A stretch of 64,000 nucleotides of DNA from Pseudomonas oryzicola (lineage in GTDB: Bacteria > Pseudomonadota > Gammaproteobacteria > Pseudomonadales > Pseudomonadaceae). The notes beneath the pieces were generated by a model. That model searched no databases, was not told where the DNA came from, and saw only the letters and a list, made by a program, of their open reading frames with translations. Where the stretch lies: NCBI RefSeq assembly GCF_014269185.2, contig NZ_JABWRZ020000001.1, positions 2,257,001-2,321,000 of the forward strand, in the 5' to 3' direction. The position numbers and the translations under genes are program-made. Below, piece by piece: positions 1-7,836 of this stretch; position 1 is the first letter of the stretch; each line of letters starts with the position of its first letter.

Positions 1-1067
1 ACCACGGCCAGCGCTTTCTCGGCGATTTCGCGGGTCAACTCGCCCGCTGGCCGGTGCCGGCCCAGGCGCAACGCCTGCCCCGACCACAGATTGCTGAAAT
101 CGCTGTTGCCCAGCGGGTCGGTGATCGCACGCAACGGCATCAGTGCGCCACCGGCCAGCGGGAAGCGTGGTGCCAGCTCGCTCATCGGCCCCAGCTCGCG
201 CATGAGGCGGTTGTTGATGCCACGCGCCGGGCGGCCGGTGAACAGGTTGGTCAATGCTGTGTCGCTGGCGGGCGCGCTGTCGAGTGCCTGGCGATGCGCC
301 GGCGAGACCTTGGCCTCGGGGCAGAACAGGTAAGCCGTTCCGATCTGTACCGCCGAGGCACCCAAGGCCAGTGCTGCGACCAGGCCGCGATGGTCTCCGA
401 TGCCGCCAGCGGCAATTACCGGTACGCTGACCGCATCGGCCACCTGTGGCACCAGGGCGAAGGTACCGATCTGGCTGGTGATATCCTCGCTGAGGAACAT
501 GCCGCGATGGCCGCCCGCTTCATAGCCCATGGCGATGATTGCGTCACAGCCATGGTGCTCCAGCCATGCCGCTTCTTCCACGGTGGTGGCGCTGGATAGC
601 ACCTTGGCACCGCTGGCCTTTACCCGTTGCAGCAGGTCGGGCTGGGGCAGGCCGAAGTGGAAGCTCACCACCTCCGGGCGCAATTGCTCGACCAGTTGGC
701 AGCTCTGTTCGTCGAAAGGCGCACGGTTGGACACGGGGGTGGGGGCGGTGAAATCCGCACCCACTTCCCGGTAATACGGCTCGAGTGCCTGCTTCCAGCG
801 TGCATCGCGTTCGCCATCGGGCGCTGGCGGCTGGTGGCAGAAAAAGTTCAGGTTCAGCGGGCGGCCCGGGCAACCGGCACGGAAGGCGGCGATCTCGGCG
901 CGCACCTGGTCAGCCGTGAGCATGGCGCAGGGCAGGGCCCCCAGCCCGCCCGCCAGGCCCACGGCAATGGCCATGGGCGCGCCGCTGGCCCCGGCCATCG
1001 GTGCCTGGAGAATGGGCAGTTCGATGCCCAGCAGGTCGAGGATACGGTGGTCGGGCCAGTGGCTCAT
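1..1067 (-). CDS. Nitronate monooxygenase (2-nitropropane dioxygenase family), 3' end outside window
   Basis: FMN-dependent TIM-barrel enzyme that oxidises alkyl nitronates to carbonyl compounds and nitrite. The protein opens MSHWPDHRILDLLGIELP and continues with the family N-terminus LQAPMAGASG. Later segments include VVSFHFGLP, the flavin-site sequence AIIAMGYEAGGHRG, and IAAGGIGDHRGL followed by ALGASAVQIGTAYLF, which is the usual phosphate-binding end of the barrel. The ATG at 1067 is preceded by AAGGAGAAC, a good ribosome site. About 355 codons are present and the reading frame stays open to base 1, so the C-terminus lies outside. Family assignment is firm; the natural substrate is unknown. 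Confidence 0.93.
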   Translation of the reverse strand, partial: MSHWPDHRILDLLGIELPILQAPMAGASGAPMAIAVGLAGGLGALPCAMLTADQVRAEIAAFRAGCPGRPLNLNFFCHQPPAPDGERDARWKQALEPYYREVGADFTAPTPVSNRAPFDEQSCQLVEQLRPEVVSFHFGLPQPDLLQRVKASGAKVLSSATTVEEAAWLEHHGCDAIIAMGYEAGGHRGMFLSEDITSQIGTFALVPQVADAVSVPVIAAGGIGDHRGLVAALALGASAVQIGTAYLFCPEAKVSPAHRQALDSAPASDTALTNLFTGRPARGINNRLMRELGPMSELAPRFPLAGGALMPLRAITDPLGNSDFSNLWSGQALRLGRHRPAGELTREIAEKALAV

Positions 1068-1112
1068 GCGGTTCTCCTTGCGCGGGTGAGCGGCGCGGCG
1101 CGGGTGAGGGGC

Positions 1113-1283
1113 TTACAAGGCTTTGCTGACCTGGATGTCGCTGATCTTCTCGGCGTCTTCGCCGTGGATCTTGCGCAGGGCTTCCAGGGCCTGCTCGAGG
1201 GAGGCGTCGGGCATCTGCGCGAAGTCCCAGCGACGCTGGCCGTCGAGTTTGTATTTGATGACGTACTTGATGGTCTGGGTCAT
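1113..1283 (-). CDS. Small conserved hypothetical protein, 56 aa
   Basis: Begins MTQTIKYVIKYKLDGQRRWD and ends ISDIQVSKAL. It is acidic to neutral, with no signal peptide or membrane segment. It lies between the DUF1883 gene and the nitronate monooxygenase gene, all on the minus strand with gaps of 7 and 45 bases, so the three may be cotranscribed. I do not recognise a domain. Codon use matches the neighbouring core genes, which supports it being real. Confidence 0.72.
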   Translation of the reverse strand: MTQTIKYVIKYKLDGQRRWDFAQMPDASLEQALEALRKIHGEDAEKISDIQVSKAL

Positions 1284-1290
1284 GGTGGCC

Positions 1291-1593
1291 TTACCTGAGT
1301 TTCGACGACGAACGACGGACGATCTTGATCTTGTGGGTCAAGGTTGGCTTGCGGGTCACCGAGATCGGGCGCGTGGTCACGGTATCGATGGTGATGTTCC
1401 AGAAGCCGGTGCTGGGCACGGTGATCTTCGCCGGGAACTTGTCGAAATGGCCGCCGTGGTAGGTGTGACGGCCGCCATTCTTGAAGCTGCGGAAGTTGGC
1501 GTCGTTCATCAGGCGGATGTTGCAGCGCTGGGAGCACTCGATGACGACGATGTCGTCCTCGTTCAGGTGCTCGCGCTGGTGTACGAATTTCAT
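1291..1593 (-). CDS. DUF1883-type small protein, 100 aa
   Basis: Sequence starts MKFVHQREHLNEDDIVVIEC and contains NIRLMNDANFRSFKNGGRH and a VPSTGFWNITID segment. This matches the pattern of the DUF1883 family, a small beta-rich domain of unknown function that is sometimes fused to TIR domains; here it stands alone. An upstream in-frame ATG at 1638 is possible, but the ATG at 1593 has GCGGAG eight bases ahead and removes a non-conserved leader. The C-terminus is very basic (KIKIVRRSSSKLR). The function is not known. Confidence 0.75.
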   Translation of the reverse strand: MKFVHQREHLNEDDIVVIECSQRCNIRLMNDANFRSFKNGGRHTYHGGHFDKFPAKITVPSTGFWNITIDTVTTRPISVTRKPTLTHKIKIVRRSSSKLR

Positions 1594-1753
1594 GTGATGC
1601 TCCGCAAGGATTGGTTCTGCAAAGGCAAACGATACCACGATGTCGGGTTACACTGCCGCGCAGTTCGGCCAGGCGCAGATAAATCTGCCAAAGCAGGGAG
1701 CAAAAACGCCTGGTCGTGGTCGAAGCGGATTCTTGATGGCAGAGGTGCAGCAA

Positions 1754-2113
1754 ATGAAGTGGATGGTGGCGGCGTTGTCGGTGACGCTGGGTGGCTGCGT
1801 GAGTGTCGCGGAGCTGGAACAATCGCATGAAACGCTGGACGTTATTTCTGGCAAGTCTCCCCGCGCCTATGCCGATTGCGTCAAGCACAAGCTGGCCGAT
1901 ACGCGTGACCCGCTGCAGGAAGAACAGCGTGGCGATGGCCTGCGCCTGATCGTGCCGCAGAAGCTCAGCTCGGGCGCGGGCCCGGCGGCGCTGGTGGACA
2001 TCGACAAGCGCGGCAGCGGCAGCAGCATCAAGTTGCACGAGCGGCTGAACAACTTCCCGCTGCGCCTGGGCGACGTGCGCACCGCAGCCACCCAATGCAT
2101 CTCCGGTAGTTGA
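1754..2113 (+). CDS. Small lipoprotein, 119 aa
   Basis: A hydrophobic leader (MKWMVAALSVTLGGC) ends in a lipobox with Cys15 as the predicted lipidated residue, so the protein should be anchored to a membrane facing the periplasm. The rest (VSVAELEQSHETLDVISGKS onward) has two further cysteines and no domain I recognise. The ATG at 1754 has AGAGGTG six bases upstream; an alternative ATG at 1736 would add MAEVQQ. It diverges from the DUF1883 gene and is followed by the cytochrome operon after 77 bases. Confidence 0.72.
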   Translation: MKWMVAALSVTLGGCVSVAELEQSHETLDVISGKSPRAYADCVKHKLADTRDPLQEEQRGDGLRLIVPQKLSSGAGPAALVDIDKRGSGSSIKLHERLNNFPLRLGDVRTAATQCISGS

Positions 2114-2190
2114 CCCAGGGCAACTGATCACGCTCCTTTTGCTTATATGTTTTAAGCCTAAGCTTATAACAAGAGAAAAGGAGATTCGTG

Positions 2191-2841
2191 ATGATACCGC
2201 TGAGTCGCGCCTTGATCGGCAGCCTGCTGATCCTGGCCTGGCCCACGGCGCATGCCGCCGATGGCCAGAAAGTCTTCACCCAGGGCGGGGCCAACCCCGC
2301 CGCCATGGCTTGCCTGGGTTGCCATGGCCCGGACGGCAAGGGTATTGCTGCAGCCGGCTTCCCGCGCCTGGCCGGGTTACCTGCCGCTTATCTCAGCAAG
2401 CAATTGGATGACTGGCGCAACGGCAGGCGCAAGCAGCCGGTGATGGAGCCGCTTGCCAAGGCCCTGACCGAGGATGAGATCAAAGCGGTCAGCAGCTACC
2501 TGGCCAGCCTGCCGGCAGGCCCTGCAGGCGAGCTGCGTCGGCAGCAGATTGCCGCTGACCCCACTACCCGCATGGCCCTGTACGGCGACTGGAGCCGGCA
2601 GATTCCTGGCTGCGTGCAATGCCATGGCCCGGGCGGTGGCGGGGTTGGCGAGCATTTCCCGCCTTTGGCCGGCCAGCCCGCCAGTTACCTTGTGGCGCAA
2701 CTCAATGCCTGGCGTGACGGCAACCGCAGCAATGACCCCAACCAGCTGATGGTCGGCGTGGCCAAGGCCATGACCGATGACGAGATCAAGGCCGTTGCCG
2801 CATTCTTCGCCCGCCCCGCCGGCCAGGAGGTCATGCCATGA
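2191..2841 (+). CDS. tsdB: Dihaem c4-type cytochrome, probable TsdB electron acceptor
   Basis: Exported dihaem cytochrome c. A signal peptide ends at AHA (residue 22), followed by two tandem monohaem domains with motifs CLGCH (41-45) and CVQCH (141-145), each followed by a YL-rich helix and an EIKAV helix, as in cytochrome c4. The stop codon overlaps the start of the next gene by four bases (ATGA), so the two are translationally coupled. In Pseudomonas stutzeri a c4-like protein, TsdB, is encoded just upstream of thiosulfate dehydrogenase TsdA and accepts its electrons; the same layout here suggests that role. GTG at 2188 is an alternative start. Confidence 0.85.
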   Translation: MIPLSRALIGSLLILAWPTAHAADGQKVFTQGGANPAAMACLGCHGPDGKGIAAAGFPRLAGLPAAYLSKQLDDWRNGRRKQPVMEPLAKALTEDEIKAVSSYLASLPAGPAGELRRQQIAADPTTRMALYGDWSRQIPGCVQCHGPGGGGVGEHFPPLAGQPASYLVAQLNAWRDGNRSNDPNQLMVGVAKAMTDDEIKAVAAFFARPAGQEVMP

Positions 2842-3752
2842 AACCAATGATTCCAGCCCTGCTGCTGCTGGCCATGGGCAGTACCCAGGCCGCCCAGATC
2901 GCCATGGAAGACCAGTCTCAGTTGAAAGTGCCCGGGGTGCAGGCAGCGCCGCAGTTCGTGCCGCCAGCCGAAAGCGACTTGCCCGACAATGCCTTCGGCA
3001 AGATGGTGCGTGAGGGGCATGCATTGTTCGTCGACACCCGTCGGCTGATGCCTGAGGCCGTGGGCAACGGCATGAACTGCAGCAACTGCCACCTTGACCA
3101 GGGCCGGCTGGCGCATTCCGCGCCGATGTGGGGGGCATACCCGATGTACCCCGCTTACCGCAAGAAAAACGACAAGGTCAACACCTACGCCGAGCGTATC
3201 CAGGGGTGTTTCCAGTTCAGCATGAACGGCAAGCCGCCGGCTGCCGACAGCCCGCAGATGACGGCGTTGGCCGTGTACTCTTACTGGTTGTCGACCAAGG
3301 CGCCGACGGGCGTGGAGATTGCCGGGCGCGGTTACCCGGAGGTGGCGCAGCCCAAGGGCGGCTACGACTTCAAACGTGGCCAGCAGGTGTACCGCGAGCA
3401 GTGTGCGATCTGCCATGGCGACAACGGCGAAGGGCAGCAAGTGGCCGGTGAGTACGTGATGCCGCCGCTGTGGGGCAAGGACTCGTACAACTGGGGGGCC
3501 GGGATGCACCGCATCAACACGGCAGCGTCGTTCATCAAGTACAACATGCCGCTGGGCAAGCCGGGCAGCCTCAGTGACCAGCAGGCCTGGGACGTGGCGG
3601 CCTGGATCAACCGCCATGAACGGCCGCAGGACCCACGTCTGGTGGAAGGCTCCATCGAGAAGACACGGCTGAAGTTCCACGCCAATGACGGGGTGAACCT
3701 GTATGGGCAGAAGGTGGACGGAGTGCTGATCGGGCAGGGCACCGGCAGCTGA
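2838..3752 (+). CDS. tsdA: Dihaem thiosulfate dehydrogenase-like cytochrome
   Basis: Periplasmic dihaem cytochrome of 304 residues with a signal peptide ending near TQA (residue 18). Haem motifs are CSNCH (81-85) and CAICH (189-193). Between them, RIQGCFQFSMNG places Cys124 where TsdA enzymes carry the unusual cysteine ligand of the active-site haem, and YNMPLG (Met237) fits the second-haem ligand. TsdA joins two thiosulfates into tetrathionate, or works in reverse. The start overlaps tsdB. Identification rests on these motifs and gene order; a related dihaem cytochrome with another substrate is possible. Confidence 0.82.
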   Translation: MKPMIPALLLLAMGSTQAAQIAMEDQSQLKVPGVQAAPQFVPPAESDLPDNAFGKMVREGHALFVDTRRLMPEAVGNGMNCSNCHLDQGRLAHSAPMWGAYPMYPAYRKKNDKVNTYAERIQGCFQFSMNGKPPAADSPQMTALAVYSYWLSTKAPTGVEIAGRGYPEVAQPKGGYDFKRGQQVYREQCAICHGDNGEGQQVAGEYVMPPLWGKDSYNWGAGMHRINTAASFIKYNMPLGKPGSLSDQQAWDVAAWINRHERPQDPRLVEGSIEKTRLKFHANDGVNLYGQKVDGVLIGQGTGS

Positions 3753-3838
3753 TGGCCTGTACCGGGTTCTTCGCGGGGAGCTGCGGCTGCAATGCCCTGT
3801 GGCAGCGGGTTTACCCGTGAAGAGGCCGGTGCAGGCGA
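3753..3838. repeat. Degenerate REP-type inverted pair
   Basis: CGGGTTCTTCGCGGGG just after the tsdA stop, then GCGGGTTTACCCGTGAAGAGG at 3804-3824. These are imperfect, oppositely oriented copies of the pseudomonad REP core found at several other places in this window. They fill the gap after tsdA and may act as a transcript 3' end. Confidence 0.6.
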
Positions 3839-4007
3839 ACGCCACCCTGGCCATCCCTGACAGCAATATTTACGTTCCCTTGGAACTATCTACACTGGGT
3901 TATCTCTATCTTCCCAACGGTCGGCCAGCGGCAGGGCATTGTAAGGTGACTGCCGCCTGATTAGACTGCGCCGAATTCCACAGGCCTAGCCTTTTGTAAG
4001 GACGTAT

Positions 4008-4847
4008 ATGATCAAAAAATGCTTGTTCCCGGCAGCCGGTTACGGCACCCGCTTCCTGCCCGCTACCAAAGCCATGCCCAAGGAAATGCTGCCGGTGGTC
4101 AACAAGCCACTGATCCAGTATGGCGTTGAAGAGGCACTGGATGCCGGTCTGAACGAGATCTCCATCGTCACCGGGCGCGGCAAGCGTGCCCTGGAAGACC
4201 ACTTCGACATCAGCTACGAGCTGGAAAACCAGATCAAGGGCACCGACAAGGAAAAATACCTGGTCGGTATCCGTCGCCTGCTCGACGAGTGCTCGTTCTC
4301 CTACACCCGCCAGACCGAAATGAAAGGCCTGGGCCACGCCATCCTCACCGGCCGCCCGCTGATCGGCGACGAGCCGTTCGCCGTGGTGCTGGCGGACGAC
4401 CTGTGCGTCAACCCGGACGGTGACGGCGTGCTGACCCAGATGGTCAAGCTGTACAACCAGTTCCGCTGCTCGATCGTCGCCATCCAGGAAGTCGACCCGC
4501 AGGAAACCAACAAGTACGGCGTGATCGCCGGCGACATGATCCGTGACGACATCTTCCGCGTCACCAACATGGTCGAGAAGCCAAAGCCGGAAGATGCTCC
4601 GTCCAACCTGGCGATCATCGGTCGCTACATCCTGACCCCGGATATCTTCGACATCATCGCCAACACCGAGCCGGGCAAAGGTGGCGAGATCCAGATCACC
4701 GACGCGCTGATGCATCAGGCGCAGAATGGCTGCGTGATTGCCTACAAGTTCAAGGGCAAGCGTTTCGACTGCGGTGGTGCCGAAGGCTACATCGATGCGA
4801 CCAACTTCTGCTTCGAGAACTACTACAAGACTGGCAAGGCTTACTGA
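4008..4847 (+). CDS. galU: UTP--glucose-1-phosphate uridylyltransferase
   Basis: Makes UDP-glucose from UTP and glucose 1-phosphate for polysaccharide and lipopolysaccharide synthesis. The nucleotidyltransferase signature AAGYGTRFLPATKAMPKEML is at residues 9-28. VLADDLCVN (metal-binding Asp pair), VEKPKPEDAPSNLAIIGRYI and GKGGEIQITDAL follow in family order. Length is 279 residues, as usual. ATG at 4008 follows TAAGGA. It is a single-gene unit ending in a strong terminator. Confidence 0.97.
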   Translation: MIKKCLFPAAGYGTRFLPATKAMPKEMLPVVNKPLIQYGVEEALDAGLNEISIVTGRGKRALEDHFDISYELENQIKGTDKEKYLVGIRRLLDECSFSYTRQTEMKGLGHAILTGRPLIGDEPFAVVLADDLCVNPDGDGVLTQMVKLYNQFRCSIVAIQEVDPQETNKYGVIAGDMIRDDIFRVTNMVEKPKPEDAPSNLAIIGRYILTPDIFDIIANTEPGKGGEIQITDALMHQAQNGCVIAYKFKGKRFDCGGAEGYIDATNFCFENYYKTGKAY

Positions 4848-4864
4848 TAAGCCCTGCTGGCCGG

Positions 4865-4892
4865 AAAGCCACCCCTCGGGGTGGCTTTTTTG
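4865..4892 (+). terminator. Rho-independent terminator of galU
   Basis: AAAGCCACCCC-TCG-GGGTGGCTTTTTT: a GC-rich stem directly followed by a T run, 17 bases after the galU stop. Confidence 0.9.
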
Positions 4893-4944
4893 TTTGCGGC
4901 AGCCAACGGCGTTATGCTGGGCGCCTGCCTAGGAGACTGAATAC

Positions 4945-6300
4945 ATGGCCTACGATTTTGATCTGTTCGTGATTGGCGCCGGGTCCGGCGGTGTGCGCGC
5001 GGCGCGGTTTGCCGCCGGCTTCGGGGCGAAAGTGGCAGTGGCCGAGAGCCGCTACCTGGGCGGTACCTGCGTAAACGTCGGCTGCGTGCCGAAAAAGCTG
5101 CTGGTATACGGCGCGCACGTTGCCGACGAACTGGAGCAGGCCGCAGGTTTTGGCTGGACCCTGGAGGAAGGGCACTTCGACTGGGGAACGCTGATCGCCA
5201 ACAAGAACCGGGAAATCGAACGCCTCAATGGCATCTACCGCAACCTGCTGCTCAACAGCGGGGTCACCCTGCTGCAGGGCCATGCGCGGTTGACCGGTGC
5301 CAATGAAGTGGAAGTGGAAGGCCAGCGCTACAGCGCCAGGCATATTCTCATCGCCACCGGTGGCTGGCCACAGGTGCCGGACATCCCGGGCAAGGAGCTG
5401 GCCATCACCTCCAACGAAGCGTTCTACCTCAAGCAGCTGCCGCGCCGGGTGCTGGTGGTCGGCGGCGGTTACATCGCGGTCGAGTTCGCCGGCATTTTCC
5501 ACGGCCTGGGCGCCAGCACCACCTTGCTGTATCGCGGCGATCTGTTCCTGCGTGGCTTTGACGGCTCGGTGCGCACCCACCTCAAGGAAGAGCTGGAAAA
5601 GCGCGGCCTGGACCTGCAGTTCAATGCCGACATCCAGCGCATCGACAAGCTCGAAGATGGCAGCCTCAAGGCCACCCTCAACGACGGCCGCGAGTTGCTT
5701 GCCGATTGCGTGTTCTACGCCACCGGCCGCCGCCCGATGCTTGACAACCTGGGCCTGGAGAACACTGGCGTGGAACTGGACGAGCGCGGTTTCATCCGGG
5801 TCGACGATCAGTACCAGACGACCGCACCGTCGATCCTGGCCATCGGTGACGTGATCGGCCGCGTGCAGCTCACCCCGGTGGCCCTGGCCGAAGGCATGGC
5901 CGTGGCGCGGCGCCTGTTCAAACCCGAGCAGTACCGCCCGGTAGACTACCGCAACATCCCCACCGCAGTGTTCAGCCAGCCACCGATCGGCACCGTGGGC
6001 CTGACCGAAGAGCAGGCCCTGGAAGCCGGGCACAAGGTGCAGATCTTCGAAAGCCGCTTCCGTGCCATGAAGCTGACCCTCACCGACATCCAGGAAAAGA
6101 CCCTGATGAAGCTGGTGGTCGATGCCGAGACCGACAAGGTGCTGGGCTGCCACATGGTCGGCCCGGATGCCGGCGAGATCATCCAGGGCTTGGGTATCGC
6201 ACTCAAGGCAGGCGCCACCAAACAGCAGTTCGATGAGACCATCGGCGTTCACCCGACTGCGGCCGAAGAGTTCGTTACCCTGCGTACCATCACACGCTGA
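4945..6300 (+). CDS. gor: Glutathione-disulfide reductase
   Basis: NADPH-dependent flavoenzyme that regenerates reduced glutathione in the cytoplasm. The N-terminal FAD motif is [15 protein letters not shown]. The redox disulfide is in [13 protein letters not shown] (Cys42 and Cys47). The NAD(P)-binding motif [15 protein letters not shown] comes next, then [16 protein letters not shown], and the dimer-interface catalytic histidine in [10 protein letters not shown] (His436). Length 451 is normal. GCCTAGGAGACTGAATAC precedes the ATG, giving a clear ribosome site. It stands alone behind the galU terminator. Confidence 0.96.
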   Translation: MAYDFDLFVIGAGSGGVRAARFAAGFGAKVAVAESRYLGGTCVNVGCVPKKLLVYGAHVADELEQAAGFGWTLEEGHFDWGTLIANKNREIERLNGIYRNLLLNSGVTLLQGHARLTGANEVEVEGQRYSARHILIATGGWPQVPDIPGKELAITSNEAFYLKQLPRRVLVVGGGYIAVEFAGIFHGLGASTTLLYRGDLFLRGFDGSVRTHLKEELEKRGLDLQFNADIQRIDKLEDGSLKATLNDGRELLADCVFYATGRRPMLDNLGLENTGVELDERGFIRVDDQYQTTAPSILAIGDVIGRVQLTPVALAEGMAVARRLFKPEQYRPVDYRNIPTAVFSQPPIGTVGLTEEQALEAGHKVQIFESRFRAMKLTLTDIQEKTLMKLVVDAETDKVLGCHMVGPDAGEIIQGLGIALKAGATKQQFDETIGVHPTAAEEFVTLRTITR

Positions 6301-6312
6301 TGGCAACCCGGC

Positions 6313-6349
6313 GGAAAGCATGGCCTCGTATACAGGAGGTCATGCTTCC
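6313..6349 (+). terminator. Hairpin after gor
   Basis: GGAAAGCATGGCCTC pairs with GAGGTCATGCTTCC across a GTATACAG loop. The stem is long but has no T run, so it may be a rho-dependent or processing end rather than a classic terminator. Confidence 0.5.
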
Positions 6350-6498
6350 TACCTCGGTAGGGTAAATTTCAACAGCTCGACTGTTGAGTCAGCCTACAGT
6401 TTTCCCGCGTCACCTTACTGATACTGCACCGCGCCGCATCCAGCGGCCGGGGCCCGGCAGCCAATGCCTGGTTATTTCCATGAGTAAAGAGGGTGACT

Positions 6499-7023
6499 AT
6501 GAACTCGAAGTCGTTGCTTGCGGGCTGCTGCATGCTGTTCTTCCTGGCGCCGGCAGCACACGCCGATTATGGCCAGATCAGCCTGGACGGCCTGATAGAG
6601 GCGCCAACCTGTCAAATCAATGGGGGTAGCGGCAACCTGCCGGTCTCGTTGCCACCGGTGAACGCGGCACTGCTTGCCAGCCCCGGTCAGACTGCCGGAA
6701 ACACGCCCTTCCAGCTGAACCTCACCAACTGCTCGCCAGGTGTTACCCAGGTGTCGACCTATTTCGAAACTGGCCCGACCATCAGTCCGGAAGGGCGCCT
6801 CATCGTGGATGCAGGCGGTAGCGAGAACGTCCAGGTGGAACTGCTCAACGATAAGCAGGCACCGATGAACCTGGCGGCGCCAAAGGGCTCGCAGAACTCG
6901 CAGGTGGTACCGATCGTCAGCGGCAATGCGACATTGCGTTACACCGCACGCTACTACTCCACCGGTGGCACTACGCCTGGCCTGGTGGCAACCCGCGTGC
7001 AGTACTCGCTGGACTATCCATGA
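6499..7023 (+). CDS. Fimbrial major subunit (type 1 pilin family)
   Basis: Secreted pilin of 174 residues with a signal peptide ending HAD. Two cysteines bracket the pilin fold (APTCQING and LTNCSPG), and the C-terminus ends with the alternating pattern ATRVQYSLDYP that chaperones recognise as a donor strand. Subunits polymerise outside the outer membrane by donor-strand exchange. ATG at 6499 has AAGAGGG upstream; a GTG at 6493 is possible. It is the first of three genes, followed by chaperone and usher. Confidence 0.88.
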   Translation: MNSKSLLAGCCMLFFLAPAAHADYGQISLDGLIEAPTCQINGGSGNLPVSLPPVNAALLASPGQTAGNTPFQLNLTNCSPGVTQVSTYFETGPTISPEGRLIVDAGGSENVQVELLNDKQAPMNLAAPKGSQNSQVVPIVSGNATLRYTARYYSTGGTTPGLVATRVQYSLDYP

Positions 7024-7085
7024 CATCTCTCTGAAGGCGGCCCGCTCCAGGGCTGCCTTTTTCAACGTTCCTGAGCACCTACATC

Positions 7086-7823
7086 ATGCGTTTCTTCTCC
7101 AACGCCTTGCGGCGCGGCCTGCTGCTGGTCGTCTGCCTGGCATCACCGCCGCTTGCCGCCAATGTGGTCATCGCCAACACGCGGGTTGTGTTTCCTGCCG
7201 ATCAGTCCGAAGTCACGGTCAAACTGAGCAATGTCGGCAGTACACCCTCGCTCGTTCAGGCCTGGGTCGATGATGGTCGGCCCCAGAGCCAGGTGCAGGA
7301 CCTGCAGGTGCCGTTCAACGTGATGCCCGCCATGTTTCGCCTCGATGCTGGCAAAGGGCAGAGCCTGAGGCTGTTTCATGGCGGTGATGCAATGCCCGCC
7401 GACCGCGAAAGCCTGTATTGGCTCAATGTGCTTGAAGTACCCCCCAAGGGTTGGGGCAATGCGCTGCAGGTGGCGCTGCGTTCACGCATCAAATTGCTGT
7501 ATCGGCCGGCAGGGCTGCCGGGGAAGGCCGTTGACGCCCACCGCCGGGTTACCTGGCAGTTGCTGCGTGAAGGCCAGCAATGGGTGCTGACGGCCAGCAA
7601 TGCCAGCCCTTATGTGGTCAACCTGGCCAGGGTGACCGTGGAGCATGACCGCCAGCCCCCACTGGAACTTGGCCCCAACCACGTGCTGCCGTTCGCCAGT
7701 ACCCGCTTCAGCGTCGAGCGCCTGGCGGGCCAGCCAACTGCTCGACTGCACTATGCCTTCATCGATGACTACGGGGCGGTGCGTGACGCGCCGCAAGCGG
7801 TGACCGTGCACCTGGCAAACTGA
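7086..7823 (+). CDS. Periplasmic fimbrial chaperone (PapD family)
   Basis: Immunoglobulin-fold chaperone that caps pilin subunits in the periplasm and delivers them to the usher. A signal peptide ends near LAA. NTRVVFPADQSEVTVKLSN is the typical first strand pair, ESLYWLNVLEVPP is the conserved chaperone signature, and RIKLLYRPAGLP carries the basic residue that binds the pilin C-terminus. It lies 62 bases after the pilin and 13 bases before the usher. Confidence 0.93.
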   Translation: MRFFSNALRRGLLLVVCLASPPLAANVVIANTRVVFPADQSEVTVKLSNVGSTPSLVQAWVDDGRPQSQVQDLQVPFNVMPAMFRLDAGKGQSLRLFHGGDAMPADRESLYWLNVLEVPPKGWGNALQVALRSRIKLLYRPAGLPGKAVDAHRRVTWQLLREGQQWVLTASNASPYVVNLARVTVEHDRQPPLELGPNHVLPFASTRFSVERLAGQPTARLHYAFIDDYGAVRDAPQAVTVHLAN

Positions 7824-7836
7824 GGCGCAGTGTACG

